Source: Purshia tridentata (taxonomy: Eukaryota > Streptophyta > Magnoliopsida > Rosales > Rosaceae). Taken from it: DNA of 29,532 bases. Each line of letters starts with the position of its first letter. Positions within the stretch are counted from its first letter, which is position 1. Positions 11,254-22,381 of this stretch are shown here, in pieces. The notes under the pieces are model-generated. The model made no database searches. It was given only the letters and a program-made list of their open reading frames with translations, and was not told the DNA's origin. The translations under genes were made by a program, and so were the position numbers. Where the stretch lies: contig QANT01002772.1 of the NCBI GenBank assembly GCA_003254885.1, positions 1-29,532 on the forward strand, given 5' to 3'.

Positions 11254-11372
11254 GGAGAGAAGTTACAGAAAAACAAAATGAGCTCTAACACCAATTAATG
11301 AGCTCTTTTTACACAAAAAACTCTGACTCTGTGCCTCTAACTTTGTGCTTTGTTTTTCCGTAACTTCTCTCC
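11254..11372. repeat. Stem-loop with 24-bp arms
   Basis: Arms 11254-11277 and 11349-11372 are inverted copies with 23 of 24 bases pairing (one mismatch). The loop is 71 nt and contains two AATGAGCTCT words. It could be the end pair of a small element or a foldback RNA. The adjacent 64-aa ORF is dominated by the CT tract and is not called a gene. Confidence 0.6.
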
Positions 11373-11459
11373 GCAAGAGAGAAGGATCCAGATTGGTCAA
11401 TTTGACTCCTTACTCCTCACTCCTGCAACATCGGCTCTTCTCCCCTCTGTCGCCTCTCT

Positions 11460-11462
<3 letters not shown>

Positions 11463-11505
<43 letters not shown>
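11463..11505. repeat. (CT)n microsatellite, about 43 nt
   Basis: A near-perfect run of CT, followed by an interrupted CT/T stretch to about 11524. Confidence 0.85.
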
Positions 11506-11514
<9 letters not shown>

Positions 11515-11524
11515 TCTCTCTCTC

Positions 11525-12923
11525 CCTGATCAATGTTGAGGCTGGGTTAGAGGGGCAACGAGGATGATGGAGGGGGACGCGATGGGCTAGGGGGAGGGGT
11601 GTAATGGGGCTAGTGGGAGGGAGATGGTGGATGCAAATGGCCTGGCTAGAGGGGAGGGGGTGCGATGAGGCCAAGGGAAGGAGGATGCGACAGGGCTTAG
11701 GGCTGGGTCAGGACCTTTTATTTATTAGTTTTTTAGTTTAATTTTTTTAAAATTATTGTTATAAATAGACACATTTAGTCTCAAAATTGGTCATGTGCTT
11801 GACACACAATCAATTTTAACAAATGTTATGTTAGAATTGACGAAAAATTCTTGATTGAATTGTAAGAGAAAGTGAAGTTCTCAATTGAAATATTTTGAAT
11901 GTCATATTTTCAACTACAGAAGAGTGTTAATGTCACGTTCTTTTGTTAAAATTTTTCCTATTTGGAGCATGCATTTTTAAGAAATGGACTGTGAAAATAT
12001 TTTTACTGACCTATATTGAAAAACATGAAATCTTTACCTGTAAAAGACAAGCCCATGATTTATGCTCATTTCATAGAAATATAGAACCAAAAAAAAAAAA
12101 AGTCATTAGAAAATATTTTCATCATAGCCCTATGGATAAAGAAAAATATCCAAATCAAACTACAGGTGTGGGTGTGGCCTACAAAATCTGGGCTTGAATT
12201 TATTAAGTTAGTACAAGCCCAATAATCAAATAGGGCCTATTCGGGTACTTCCCAGCAAAAACAAAAAAAAAAAGGGTAAAAGAATCAAACAAGGCCTACT
12301 TAAATAAGGGTGCTTCTATTTAGTCTCAATTTTGTATGGAAGGGGCTGTTGGCACTCTAAAAATTCGTTCTACACTTCTCTATTTCATTTTAATTTTTTT
12401 AATTTAATTTTGTCAATTCAATTGTCAAAATTGCCCCCGATAATTTTTTTTTTTTTAACCCTCTACATCATATAAACAACAGCATAATTAATGTTAAATG
12501 AGTGCTGGAGATAAGGCTAAAACTGAATCAGTTTTCGAACCAGTTTTTTTCCAACATACCCATATAGTGAAAAAAAAATCAAAGTCAATCAGCTAAAATT
12601 GAGAATTAAAGCAATACTGAACCATTGCACCCCTCTTTTGCTTAAGATTGAGATTCTTATATACTGTTTACTATATGGCTTATCAGTTATGAGGAAATTG
12701 GGTTTCTAATCTTTGTTTCTTTCATTTTGGATGGTAGTGAAAGAGCATGAGTTTAGTGAAAGGAGAGCTTTTCTCCTACAGAGAGAAGTTGCGGATTAGA
12801 TACGAAATAAGGGAGGAATTCCAATATATTGTGCAGAGAAGGCCCATCTTATATTGGGTGTTCCGTAATTAAATTTCATTGAGATTTCATATGAGGTGGC
12901 GGCAGTGGCTATGAAGGTACGGA
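11525..12923. other. Intergenic DNA, no gene seen
   Basis: At 11540-11700 is a G-rich stretch repeating GGGGAGGGGGTG and ATGGGGCTAG-like words. The rest is AT-rich, with A-runs at 12090-12101 and 12263-12274. The 84-aa ORF at 11943-12197 has no recognisable motif. Confidence 0.35.
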
Positions 12924-13759
12924 TAAGGCTTAGTTTGGTATTGCAGTGAGAAAAAACTGTAGTGAAGTAATACAGCAGTGAAGTAAAACAGCTGTGAAGT
13001 AATGTCAGCTAAGTGTTTGGTAAACTATATTTTTAAAAGTGCTGTGAGTACAAAAGCAGTATGAAAGTGTTTGGTAAATTGTAGTATAAAATTGCTGTGA
13101 CTATTCATAATTACTAAAATGGACATGAAAACAGTATGAAGGTGTTTAGTAAATTGTAATATAAAACTGCTGTGACTATTCATAATTACTAAAATGAACA
13201 TAATACTGAAAGTTTTTTTAACTTATTTATTTGAAAAAAAGTCATTTTATTAGTTATAATTTTTGGTCTACAAATTTATATTAGCATTAAAATTATAGAC
13301 TACAAAACAAAATTATTAAATAAGTATATATATTATTTTTGTAAGAATATTTCAATTTTAATGGTACAGATAAAATATCATAATTAGTAATATCAGTATA
13401 AAATAGCCATATTAAAAGTACATCCACTATCACATACATTATACAAAAATTAAGTATGCATACATCCACCATCACATACATTATACATATACCATAGTTA
13501 AAAAAGGAGAATAATGGTTGTTATTTTCTTAAAAAGTGAGGATATTTTGGGTAAAAATAATTTTGACCACAATTGTCACTCACTACAGTTTTGAAAAGCA
13601 GGTTTCAAACTGTTGTGAATATCTGTAGTGAGTGACCTCAAATAGTCACTCACTACTGTTTTTGAATTTTTACCAAACACCAAAACTGTTGTGAGTGACA
13701 ATTCTAGATCACTCACAACAGTTTTTGGGTCTCTCACTACAATCCCAAACGGGGCCTAA
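12924..13759. mobile_element. PIF/Harbinger-type MITE (Tourist-like), 830 bp plus TAA duplication
   Basis: The element runs 12927-13756. Its left end is GGCTTAGTTTGGTATTGCAG; the reverse complement of the right end is GGCCCCGTTTGGGATTGTAG, a terminal inverted repeat of about 24 bp with few mismatches. It is flanked by TAA on both sides (12924-12926, 13757-13759), the 3-bp TWA target used by PIF/Harbinger elements. No transposase is present. Inside, a 75-bp segment is duplicated in tandem (from 13057 and from 13132). Many internal CTGTTGTGAGTGA and TCACTCACTAC words are inverted relative to each other near the ends. Confidence 0.82.
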
Positions 13760-14001
13760 GTAATGCTTAGGGCTATTAGGCATTCACAAGATGTTATTTG
13801 CACTGACCTGAAAAAACAGAAAAGAGCAAAGATCAGTTATCAGTTATCAGTTATCAGTTCTTCAGATGAAAATATGGTCGTTGTAGGCTAGGATAAGACT
13901 TCAGCTCAGGCAATCCAACGTGATCGAGGTTCAAGTCAAAGTCATTATTTAATACGTGATATATAAATACATAAGTTGCAAACCAGGTTACCTGTAACAT
14001 A
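13760..14001. other. 3' flank of SNI1, with a TCAGTTA microrepeat
   Basis: This lies downstream of the SNI1 stop codon. The 7-nt unit ATCAGTT repeats four times at 13832-13859. It is probably part of the 3' UTR or just beyond it. Confidence 0.45.
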
Positions 14002-17000
14002 CTATGACTTTGTTAATATGATAGTAGCTGCCGTAAACAGCGCTTCTTTTCCAAGTGACAAAACCTCCATCTTCCTAAACCATGGTATGTAATAATGAGG
14101 TTAGGGAGAGAGAGAAAAGAAAAAAAAATTACTGAAATTAATATAGAAGTAATTTTTATCTTGTCAATAGTACATGTAAGACTTAATGTAAAAATATGAA
14201 ATAGAACTCAAATGAATTGGCTCAATCTATTATTGCACCATTACCTGGTTTAGGAGATTCTGTACAAAACTTCAATCACACAATGATTGCCATTAACCGC
14301 ATAGATATAATTTTCCATTAATAAACTTTAACTCACAAAAGCATAAGTGATGAATAGTCAATATGCTGGTAGAGAAACTATAACAGATAGTATGACCACC
14401 GTTTGAACATGGTATTCTCAATTTTTAATCTGTCTTATATTATGCCTACGCTTTATTAATAAAAAACAATGTAAATAGCACAAGCAAGTAGAACTGATTC
14501 TAACTCTGAGCTTACTTGTCTACTGTCTTCATATTTTTGAATGCAGATATTATATTCTCGCATATTTCAATGTGGGAGCTGCCACTTCTTTCTTCATTGG
14601 AAGCAGAGATGTCTTCAACAGGATGGTGTTCACGAGGTAGCGACAAATGAGCCTGAAACAGACATAATATCTAAGCAAATTAAGAGAAAACACCTGGACT
14701 TGACTATTTGAGTATTTACTACACAAGCTTTGATCAATATTCTCAAAGGGTTGAAGTATAAGACACGCTACTCTCAGTGACTTAACATCATAAGTATCAT
14801 AGCATAAGGTAAAAGCCGATTTGGTATATTAATTTTGTCATAGACTACATGCATGTTAGCTCGCACACAAATATATGGTTATGTTTCTCGGCTATTAAAT
14901 CAGATATGAACGGCTAAGAGGCACTAGGTAAGATGTATCTCAATTCATCTCACCTGTCCATATCTAATCTATCAACTCAGAAACAATAGTTCATAAAAGG
15001 AGCTTAGGAGAGAAATATACACACACTTCATTTGTGTGACACACTCAGTGTTGTTGATCGCACTGACTTCACTGTGCAATCAACAGCGCGTGGTAATCTG
15101 CAATGTTTGGGCTTTCTACAGAAAAAATCAAGCTATGTGTACATACATGCATACACAAAATCAAGAATGTTACGAAAAAAATGACATTACATAACAAAAG
15201 TACAAGGAATCTCTCTATGTACAATAGGACATCCTTTGAAGAATCAACTAACACTTCACCCTAGAAAGCTAGATGTGTTGGCCAATATCTCTTAGTAAAT
15301 ATTGTATGATTCTACGAATAGCAGGATTAATCACCTGAAAGCCATGTGCTAAAAGCAACTGAACTACTTCTGTCCTCATCTTTTTTATGGTACTTTTTGT
15401 GCTGGTGATATTGGAAAAGCATTTCAATGCTCCAGAAAATGATGCATCATCTGTAGAACCATTTGACCTACGAGTGCGAACAGAAGGCGGCTACAACAAA
15501 TAGAATACATTAAGTTAAATGAGGATATTATCAATGAGGCACAAGTGTGGTGCCACTACTTTCATAACAAGATAAAAAATCATTCAGGAAAACATAAACA
15601 GGCAACAACATAAATGAAAAGCATTCAGGACAATACAAACATAAGTATTTTTGTTGGCTGATTTTGACAATAATAGATTTTCTTACACACTCAGAAAGCT
15701 TACCTTACCAATGTATTTCCAAAAATACTGCACAACTACCTCAAGCTTCCATTTAGGTTCATTGAAAACCTGCAATACATCCTCATTAGAAAAAGTTGAA
15801 AAACTGGCAGAAGAACTATTGACCAACTTATCATAAATAGTCAAAATGTATAAATTCTTAAACGCATTAGGAATGAACCATTAGAAACTAAGGAAATATC
15901 AAATATGAGACCCTTACAAACTCAAAATAATTGCTAATCATGCACCAAGTGCATATGAAATGAACCCAATTACACTTGGAAATAAACACAATGCTATAAA
16001 AACCAGGAACAATCATTCAAAAGCATCAGATTTTGATAAAAAATGGTGATACAATGAACTCCCACCGTCAAAGTTTAATAGAGTATGGAACTTGTTCGGT
16101 GTGCTGTCAAAAATACCAGCTGGCACATGTGCCACAGATTATACATCGATACGGACACATAACAAACCACAGTGAGAAAGGGAGGTATGGATAGCAATTA
16201 AAAGATATATGAACCTGAAGAAATGGGTCAAGAATAGCTTTATTGTAAGTTAGTTCATCCAAAATTATCTCCACCAGAGGAGTTCTGCACCAAGTCCCAA
16301 TAGTGCAATTATTTTAAACATATAAAATATGAAACAGAAGCAAGAAAAAAATTAAAAGGAAAAAAATCTTGCATTTGATCAAGAAAAATAAATAAATACC
16401 TGACACCATCAGCTCTGGTAGTAGAACCTAGCATATCTGCTTTCTTCTTGGACACATCAAACTCCAAAATCTGAAAAGGTCGAAAATCAGTGCCAATGCT
16501 GAAACTGATTCTACAAATATGCATTAAAGCATTGCCAAGGGACTTACCATTATCAGAAACTTCTGCATGGCTATGCAGGTATTCATTCCTATCTCAAGTA
16601 AAGCAATTGCAGCAGCAGTATCCAATTTTTCAGCTGGTTGTGCCACAGAATTATCTAAGCATATCAGATCATCAGTGAATCCAGCATGGATTTGATAGAG
16701 ATTACACATAATGGTCAAGCAATCCTTCATCAAGCTTTTGTAGTTTACTTTTCTTGACACCTTCAAATGATTAAATTTTGAAGGTAAGAGTCATGGTATA
16801 AAAAGTCACTTAGTAACAAGAGTATCAATAATAGAAAACAGAATCTTCAGTATTGATGGCTTGAAAAATAAAGGAATACCAAAAGCATGCTGAGCAGAGA
16901 CTCTCTCAGAAGGACCCAGTTCATGGTTTCTGCATACAATAATGAGCAACTTAGCCTTCCAGAAAACCAGAGGCATAAAATAATAGATAATGAGATATCA

Positions 17001-19392
17001 ATTTACCTTCATAGACTCTGTTGCGTGGTCGAAAATCTCCCTCAATGGCGTTAACTAGGTATTGAAACAATAACATGTCTCCAAAGGACTGCAACAAAAC
17101 AAGATCAAGCAAGATCCATTATGCATTTATAAGGGTATTCTATTGGTTGTCCACATGATGATCCTTACATTTCCCATTCCAAGATTATCTTAGCTTCTTA
17201 AAATACACACTTAAATGTATGTATTGTTTAAGAGAAATATCCATTTGCATCTTGCAGATGGAAAAACAAGCAAGTAAGCTCCCCATGTGACTCTATGCAA
17301 CAATGCTTGGCTTCACTATTACATCCCATTATCAATTATGTCATGACCGTCCATGAATGCATGCAAAGGCATCACACTTGGTTCAGCCATGTTTTGTAGT
17401 AAACAAAGTATAGAGAAACCAACGATGTATGTGGATTGAGCGAAACAGAAAAAGAGAAGAGACATGGAGAGATTTTGAAAATTTTCATATAGATAACATT
17501 CTCTTCCTAACTAAAATTGGCCAACGTACTGCAAGTAAACTAACCTTTGTTTTTGATGCTTGGAAGTTTGCTTCATCAGTTGCATTAGCAAGGTCTTGTA
17601 TCAAAAGTTGGAAACCCTGCAGTTGGCAAGAGAAACTTCAATCAAGGTGGAATTGCAATAGATAACAGACTGAAAATCGAGTTCAAGAGCTCCAAGTAAA
17701 CATATATAATGCGGTGGAAATGTCATCAATCAGTAGGATCTTAAATGAAGCAAAGTAGCACTTCACACTACAACAAATTAATTGTTCATCTACTAACCTT
17801 TCTATATGCACCAAGATTCATTATAATTATACTAATATCAAATGCTCATTAATGCAAACACCTGGTGTATAGATTCTGATGGAAGCATGCCTTTAAATTC
17901 ACAAATATTTTCCTTTCAACATAAGGATGTGGACCAAAATCTAGTTGTTCAACATAATAATCACCCCTTATTTTAGAGAAAAGCCAAAACAGCCTGTATA
18001 AAAATAAAAAATAAAAAAGGAGAAAAAATTGGCAAAAGAAAATTTATCTGAAACTATTTCAGCAAAGTTGGAAAAGTTTCCAGGAAAATAAAACAAGCCA
18101 AGCAATTTCTGCACACACATACGAGGAACTAAGACTAGCTCAGGCAAACATAAGCAAATAAACAGAAAATGCTATGGAGAGCAGCAATGTCAATGAACTT
18201 TGAAATAATTCAAACTACAGATCATCAAAACTAACTCACAGACGAGCCAACTGGTCCTCCAGAGTTATTAGCAGCTTCCCTCTCACTACTAGCATTTTCA
18301 AAGCTGAAAACAAATGGAAACCAAGCCTAACAAGCACACAGAAATGTTATCAATTATTATACAACATGAATCAGGTACAACAGGAATATATGTCACATGT
18401 ATGAAGGGGAAAAAAAAACTAGTACCTCTTTATCCACAATTAATTCGGGCACACTAATAGTGGGTGATTTTGATTTATCTACATTAGAAAGATGTATCCG
18501 GGGAAAACGCTAAAAAAAGAAGGCAAAGGGAATATGTAAGAAAACTTTGCACCATCTGAGCATATAAAAGATAAACTGAAGTTTTGAAGGGGCAATTGGG
18601 TACCTTATCTAACTCATTCAAAAGCTGAAAACTTGCCATTGTCAATTCTAGAGACTTCCCAATCCTCAAGATCATGAAGATTGCCTCAGACAATTTACTG
18701 TCCAACAAAATTGAAGTAAGAATATCGTTCTCGGGCCAGATATATATTTCATATATCAATTTACGGTGTGCAAAATTTGAGAAAGAAATTATAGTTGCTC
18801 ACAAAAGTTACTAATAACCTCCATCATTTTGATAAGGTGTATTCCTATAAACAGAGTCAATTTATTTTTTATTCTTTTTTAATTTAAACACGAGCAGAGA
18901 GAGAGAGAGAGAGAGAGAGACAAGGTAGGTGGAATTCCATTTTCTGGTACAATTGAAGCAGCACGAACGGCATCCAGAAAAGCGATTCCTGTTAATCAAT
19001 TACCAAATAAATAAATATCCAATATAAAACGCCGTTTGATTGATGAGAAAAACGTAGGAAAAATACAAAAGAAATTAAACCCAATGAATCAAAACGGTAC
19101 AATCCGACCACGACAATGAGACAGAATTAAGTTAAAAATTTCGTATTCCAGGCACCAAGACAACTAATGACGAAAATTTTAGTTCACTCACTTCCTTTTC
19201 TCGAAACTTTTTTTTTTCCTTGAAGTTTCTCGTCAGCCAAACAGAAAACAACCAAAAAAAATGAACAAGAGAATAAGACTTACTATCATCGTTCGCGTCC
19301 TGAGTATCTTTAGCTTCGGTTGAGTCGAGGATCGCCAATATGTTCTCTTCAATCCCTTCTCCCACTCTTCTCGAGCCGCTAGGCCTCTCCAT
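14002..19392 (-). CDS. SNI1: SNI1 (negative regulator of systemic acquired resistance; SMC5/6 subunit)
   Basis: A helical-repeat nuclear protein of the plant SMC5/6 complex; in Arabidopsis its loss activates defence genes and DNA-damage signalling. Fifteen minus-strand exons: 19392-19284, 18988-18922, 18697-18604, 18509-18426, 18326-18240, 17616-17545, 17088-17007, 16929-16880, 16760-16548, 16470-16400, 16284-16215, 15769-15704, 15490-15335, 14652-14516, 14074-14002. They total 1431 nt (476 aa); Arabidopsis SNI1 is about 430 aa. Family-typical blocks seen in order: ILAILDSTEAKDTQDAND, AVRAASIVPENGIPPT, ILRIGKSLELTMASFQLL, RNRVYEETMNWVLL, SRKVNYKSLMKD, EFDVSKKKADMLGSTTRADG, TPLVEIILDELTY, FNEPKWKLEVVVQY, PPSVRTRR, EICENIISAF and LGKEALFTAATIIL. 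All junctions are GT-AG and phases agree. The exon 2 donor is weak (GTCTCT) and abuts a CT repeat. Acidic Ser-rich insertions at exons 4-5 account for some extra length. Confidence 0.93.
18896..18920. repeat. (GA)n microsatellite at the SNI1 exon 2 donor
   Basis: The run is (CT)n on the coding strand and begins at the second base of intron 2, so the donor reads TT|GTCTCTCTC in place of GTAAGT. No other GT lies close enough to keep the frame. Confidence 0.85.
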
Positions 19393-19415
19393 CTTTCCTC
19401 TCTGCTAAAATTTCG

Positions 19416-19424
19416 AAACCCTAA
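19416..19424. promoter_or_regulatory. telo-box (AAACCCTAA) in the SNI1 leader or core promoter
   Basis: AAACCCTAA lies 24-32 nt upstream of the SNI1 start codon. This motif is common near starts of plant genes for ribosome, replication and chromatin functions, which suits an SMC5/6 subunit. Its role here is inferred. Confidence 0.5.
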
Positions 19425-19540
19425 TTCGTCTTTTTGGACTGAAGAGAAATAACGGGAAACGTAAAAGAATAAAATTGAAAAAACGGGTTTCTGTTCCCGC
19501 CAAGAACCCACTCTGACAAACGATGCCGTTTGTGCTTCGT

Positions 19541-19545
19541 AAAAA
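19541..19545 (-). terminator. Pol III T5 terminator of tRNA-Glu
   Basis: Five T on the minus strand, 21 nt after the 3' end of the tRNA gene; the first run of four or more T downstream. Confidence 0.65.
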
Positions 19546-19565
19546 GGTTTCGAACCTACAAAGTT

Positions 19566-19637
19566 TCCGTTGCCGGGAATCGAACCCGGGTCTTTCGGGT
19601 GAGAGCCGAATATCCTAACCGACTAGACTACAACGGA
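19566..19637 (-). tRNA. tRNA-Glu-CTC: tRNA-Glu (anticodon CTC)
   Basis: A 72-nt tRNA gene with no intron. The acceptor stem TCCGTTG pairs with CAACGGA (7 bp). The anticodon stem TTCGG/CCGAA encloses the loop CTCTCAC, giving anticodon CTC, which reads GAG. The T arm is CCGGG TTCGATT CCCGG, and the internal B box GGTTCGATTCC matches consensus exactly. The A-box region starts TAGTCTAGTCGGTTAGG. Every stem pairs, so it should be functional. It lies in the same orientation as SNI1, 173 bp upstream of its start codon. Confidence 0.96.
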
Positions 19638-20466
19638 GGGCTTGAAATTTTTTTCTTAAGAAACATATTTATTAAAATATTACTTTTTCTTTTCTTTATT
19701 TGACTAGGAAAAAATTGCTGGTAAATTTACTCACACCTGGAAACGAACGTGTATTTTGACACAAACCATTGTAAAATTGGCACGTAACTTTTTATTTTTT
19801 TATTTTTTGTCGAAACTAAGATTTCATTTGATCAAATAAATCTACAATAAAAAGGCTTACTAAGGTAGTAGAATGTGGAATTGGGTTTGATATTAGTAAA
19901 AAATTTGCATAGAACAGTTCCACCATCCTCTCTCACTAGGCTCATTTATAGACGAAATATATTGATGGCCCAAAAGTAACAGCAATAAAATCCTAATTTA
20001 TTGCTGTAAGTTTATAGTTTATAATTTATAATTTATTAAAAAATATCTGAAGTTTGAATCTCCTCCCTCAAATAAATATTTAGATATACGAGGAAATTAA
20101 TTAGGGCGTTGGAGCATTTTTGCTTGTATCTTGCTAAGAGCAGGCATAGGAATAATAGGACCTTTCTTAGATCGATTTAAGCATGTAGTCGACTCGTGTG
20201 TGGTCCGTGGCACTGGGCCATCTTTAATTTTTTTTTTTTTTTGGCCACTGGGTTATCTTTAATTTAATTATAGGTAGAAGTACAACTCATATCTTTATGA
20301 TCAATGACAATAATGAAGGCAATGTCTGCAAAATGCTCTCTGCAATTACTACATGCGGATGCAGCACCATGCCCATCAATGACTTCTTTTATATGTTTGG
20401 AAGATACATTCAGTTTTGTTCCACCTACTTGCTCTTCAAACAATAAATATGCCATTTTTCCCAATC
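19638..20466. other. Intergenic DNA left of the Mutator-like element
   Basis: AT-rich. It holds a T-tract insertion flanked by 20-bp direct repeats (20211-20265). From about 20440 to 20475 it also holds part of a tandem unit that reappears at 21659-21710. A minus-strand frame around 20290-20455 (MAYLLFEEQVGGTKL...) has no family I recognise and is not called a gene. Confidence 0.4.
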
Positions 20467-21540
20467 CTAATATCAAGGAATGTAATTTCGATTTCGTTGA
20501 AAATTTCGACGGAAATTTCGACCAAATTTCGATTTCGCTAGGGTTTAGACAAAAACGACGGAAATTGATATCAAACAATGAAAATTTTGAATAAAATTTT
20601 ACTATATACTTATTTAACATATTATCTACTATATTTATAAAAAACATAGGAAGAACTAAACCATATTGTAGATTTCATATGATATAAGGTAAATATAATA
20701 CATGCTGTAGTCAAATTCTGTTAAAAATATAATATAAATATGATATAAATATTATATTAAGGTATGTTCAGGCTTAAAATATGGTATAAATATTTTATTA
20801 AGGTATGTTTAAGATTTTTTTAATTAATTTTTATATATAAATATGTATTATATAAATTAAAAAACACCGAACCCCAACCAAAGCCCAAAACACCAAACCC
20901 CATATAATATATAAACAATTTTAAATTAAAAATATTTTTTTATTATTATTTTTATATTCTCTCTCCTACTTTCCCACTCTCCCACTCTCCTTACTTTTCC
21001 ACTTTCCTCCTCCCGTGTTCACTAGGTGATGGGCCCCTTTCTTTTTTTTTCTTTTCTTCTTCCCTTCCCTATCAACCTTCAGCCGCAGACTTCCACTTCT
21101 CTCCCCTGTGCGCCTACTGCCCAGCCAGAATTCAATGTTGCCGGCCACCTCCAGGCGATCCAAAGCCACCGATCTACTCCCCAAGCCGACGCCAGCACAA
21201 CCTAGCCATCACCCAGCCCCGTCGGCCTCTCCACTTGAGAAATTACAGCCTCCCCCGCCGGCTTTTTTTGCTATTTCCGGCCACCTCCAAGCTCCGATCA
21301 CCCATCTTTTTTGTGGTTTTCTTTTCCTCACCATGGGCTTCCATTCCCCCAAGGTTTGAGGCACCAATTTCCTATAATTTTGATTTTGATTTTTGGGGTT
21401 CAAACGAAATTTCGCTCAAAATTTCGGCGAAATCGTCGAAATTTTGACGAAAATAACTTGAAGATGGCATTTCGTTTCGAACACCCCAAAAAACGATAAT
21501 TTCGGCGAAATTACCGAAATTACTTATTAGGCTAATATCA
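20467..21540. mobile_element. Mutator-like non-autonomous element, 1056 bp, with 9-bp target duplication
   Basis: The element is 20476-21531. It is flanked by perfect 9-bp direct repeats CTAATATCA (20467-20475 and 21532-21540), the target length of Mutator-like elements. Both ends are rich in TTTCG/CGAAA words. The left end has TGTAATTTCGATTTCG, and the right end read in reverse has AAGTAATTTCGGTAATTTCG. No transposase is seen. The middle (21060-21360) is unusually GC-rich, with CCGGCCACCTCC repeated at about 21140 and 21278. It could be captured host DNA, but I cannot name a source. Confidence 0.68.
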
Positions 21541-21830
21541 TAAATTACCACAAAATAAAAGCCAATGACATCACCATCTCTAAATGTTAACCAGACTTAA
21601 TTACTATTTAATACTTGGTTTCAAGTACTTACCAGACATCATCACCAAACCCAATTTCTTGCTCTTCAGAAAATAATTAAAATGCCATTTTCCCAATTTC
21701 AACATCGTAATTAAACTACCACAAAATAGAAGCCAATTCATGACATCACCATCTTAAAGTGTTAACCGGACTTGATTTTTAATTAATACAACTTTGGCTT
21801 CAAGTTACTTGCATACCCAGTTTATTGACA
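21541..21830. repeat. Tandem direct repeat, period about 165 bp
   Basis: The block around 21541-21640 (TACCACAAAATA, AAGCCAATGACATCACCATC, GTTAACCAGACTTAATT) recurs at 21717-21815 with small changes. The part before it, GCTCTTCA...ATGCCATTTT...CCCAAT, occurs at 20431-20466 and again at 21661-21698. The Mutator-like element therefore landed inside an existing tandem duplication. Confidence 0.7.
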
Positions 21831-22381
21831 CAAATTTTGTTGGAACATTAAATTATGTCCAACAATCAAACCACGTACATTTCTTCGGAGAGTTGTTTAA
21901 GGTCGAATAATACTTGTAGTTGTTAGTGTAATAATAGCAGCATTAATTAAGCAGGGAAAGAGAAAAGTCGACATTGCAATAATCAACTAGCTAGCTACAG
22001 GCTACATCTGCTGGCCCAGTTTATGTGTCAGGGACAACGTGTTTGATATAATGAAAAAATCCCAATAGTAAGTAAATTTTTCTAAAAGAATAGGTCAACA
22101 GTGACTATTGTATCGTCCTTGGTCTTGTCCCGGCAAGAAAAATTTACGAATTCGTTATTAAATAAAAGCATATATATGTGCGTGTATTGTCGATAGTAAT
22201 GTAGTATCTAACTAGCTCAGTAGTTGGCATTAAATTCAGTAGTGGTGCCTCCAGTTCAAAAGCCAAGCCTTTACACAAATTCAATATAACTCAATAACTT
22301 ATCATTTTCATCCATCTATTAAAGAACAGGTGATCAGAAGTCAGAAGTTGAACGTAAACAACCCCATCAACGTCGCAAATC
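21831..22381. other. Upstream region of the GDSL gene
   Basis: Promoter and leader of the plus-strand GDSL gene. A tRNA-like stretch at 22213-22268 (CTAGCTCAGTAGTTGG, then CCAGTTCAAAAGCC) resembles the A and B boxes of a tRNA-derived SINE head. Tracts of AT-rich sequence fill the rest. Confidence 0.4.

Noticed and set aside
20264..20647. 127-aa minus-strand ORF (MAYLLFEEQVGGTKL region)
   Set aside because: It crosses the left border of the Mutator-like element and matches no family I know. The left part might be an old gene piece, but the evidence is too thin.
20966..21403. Overlapping ORFs in the GC-rich core of the Mutator-like element
   Set aside because: Proline-, serine- or lysine-rich frames are open in several phases at once, which is expected of composition alone.
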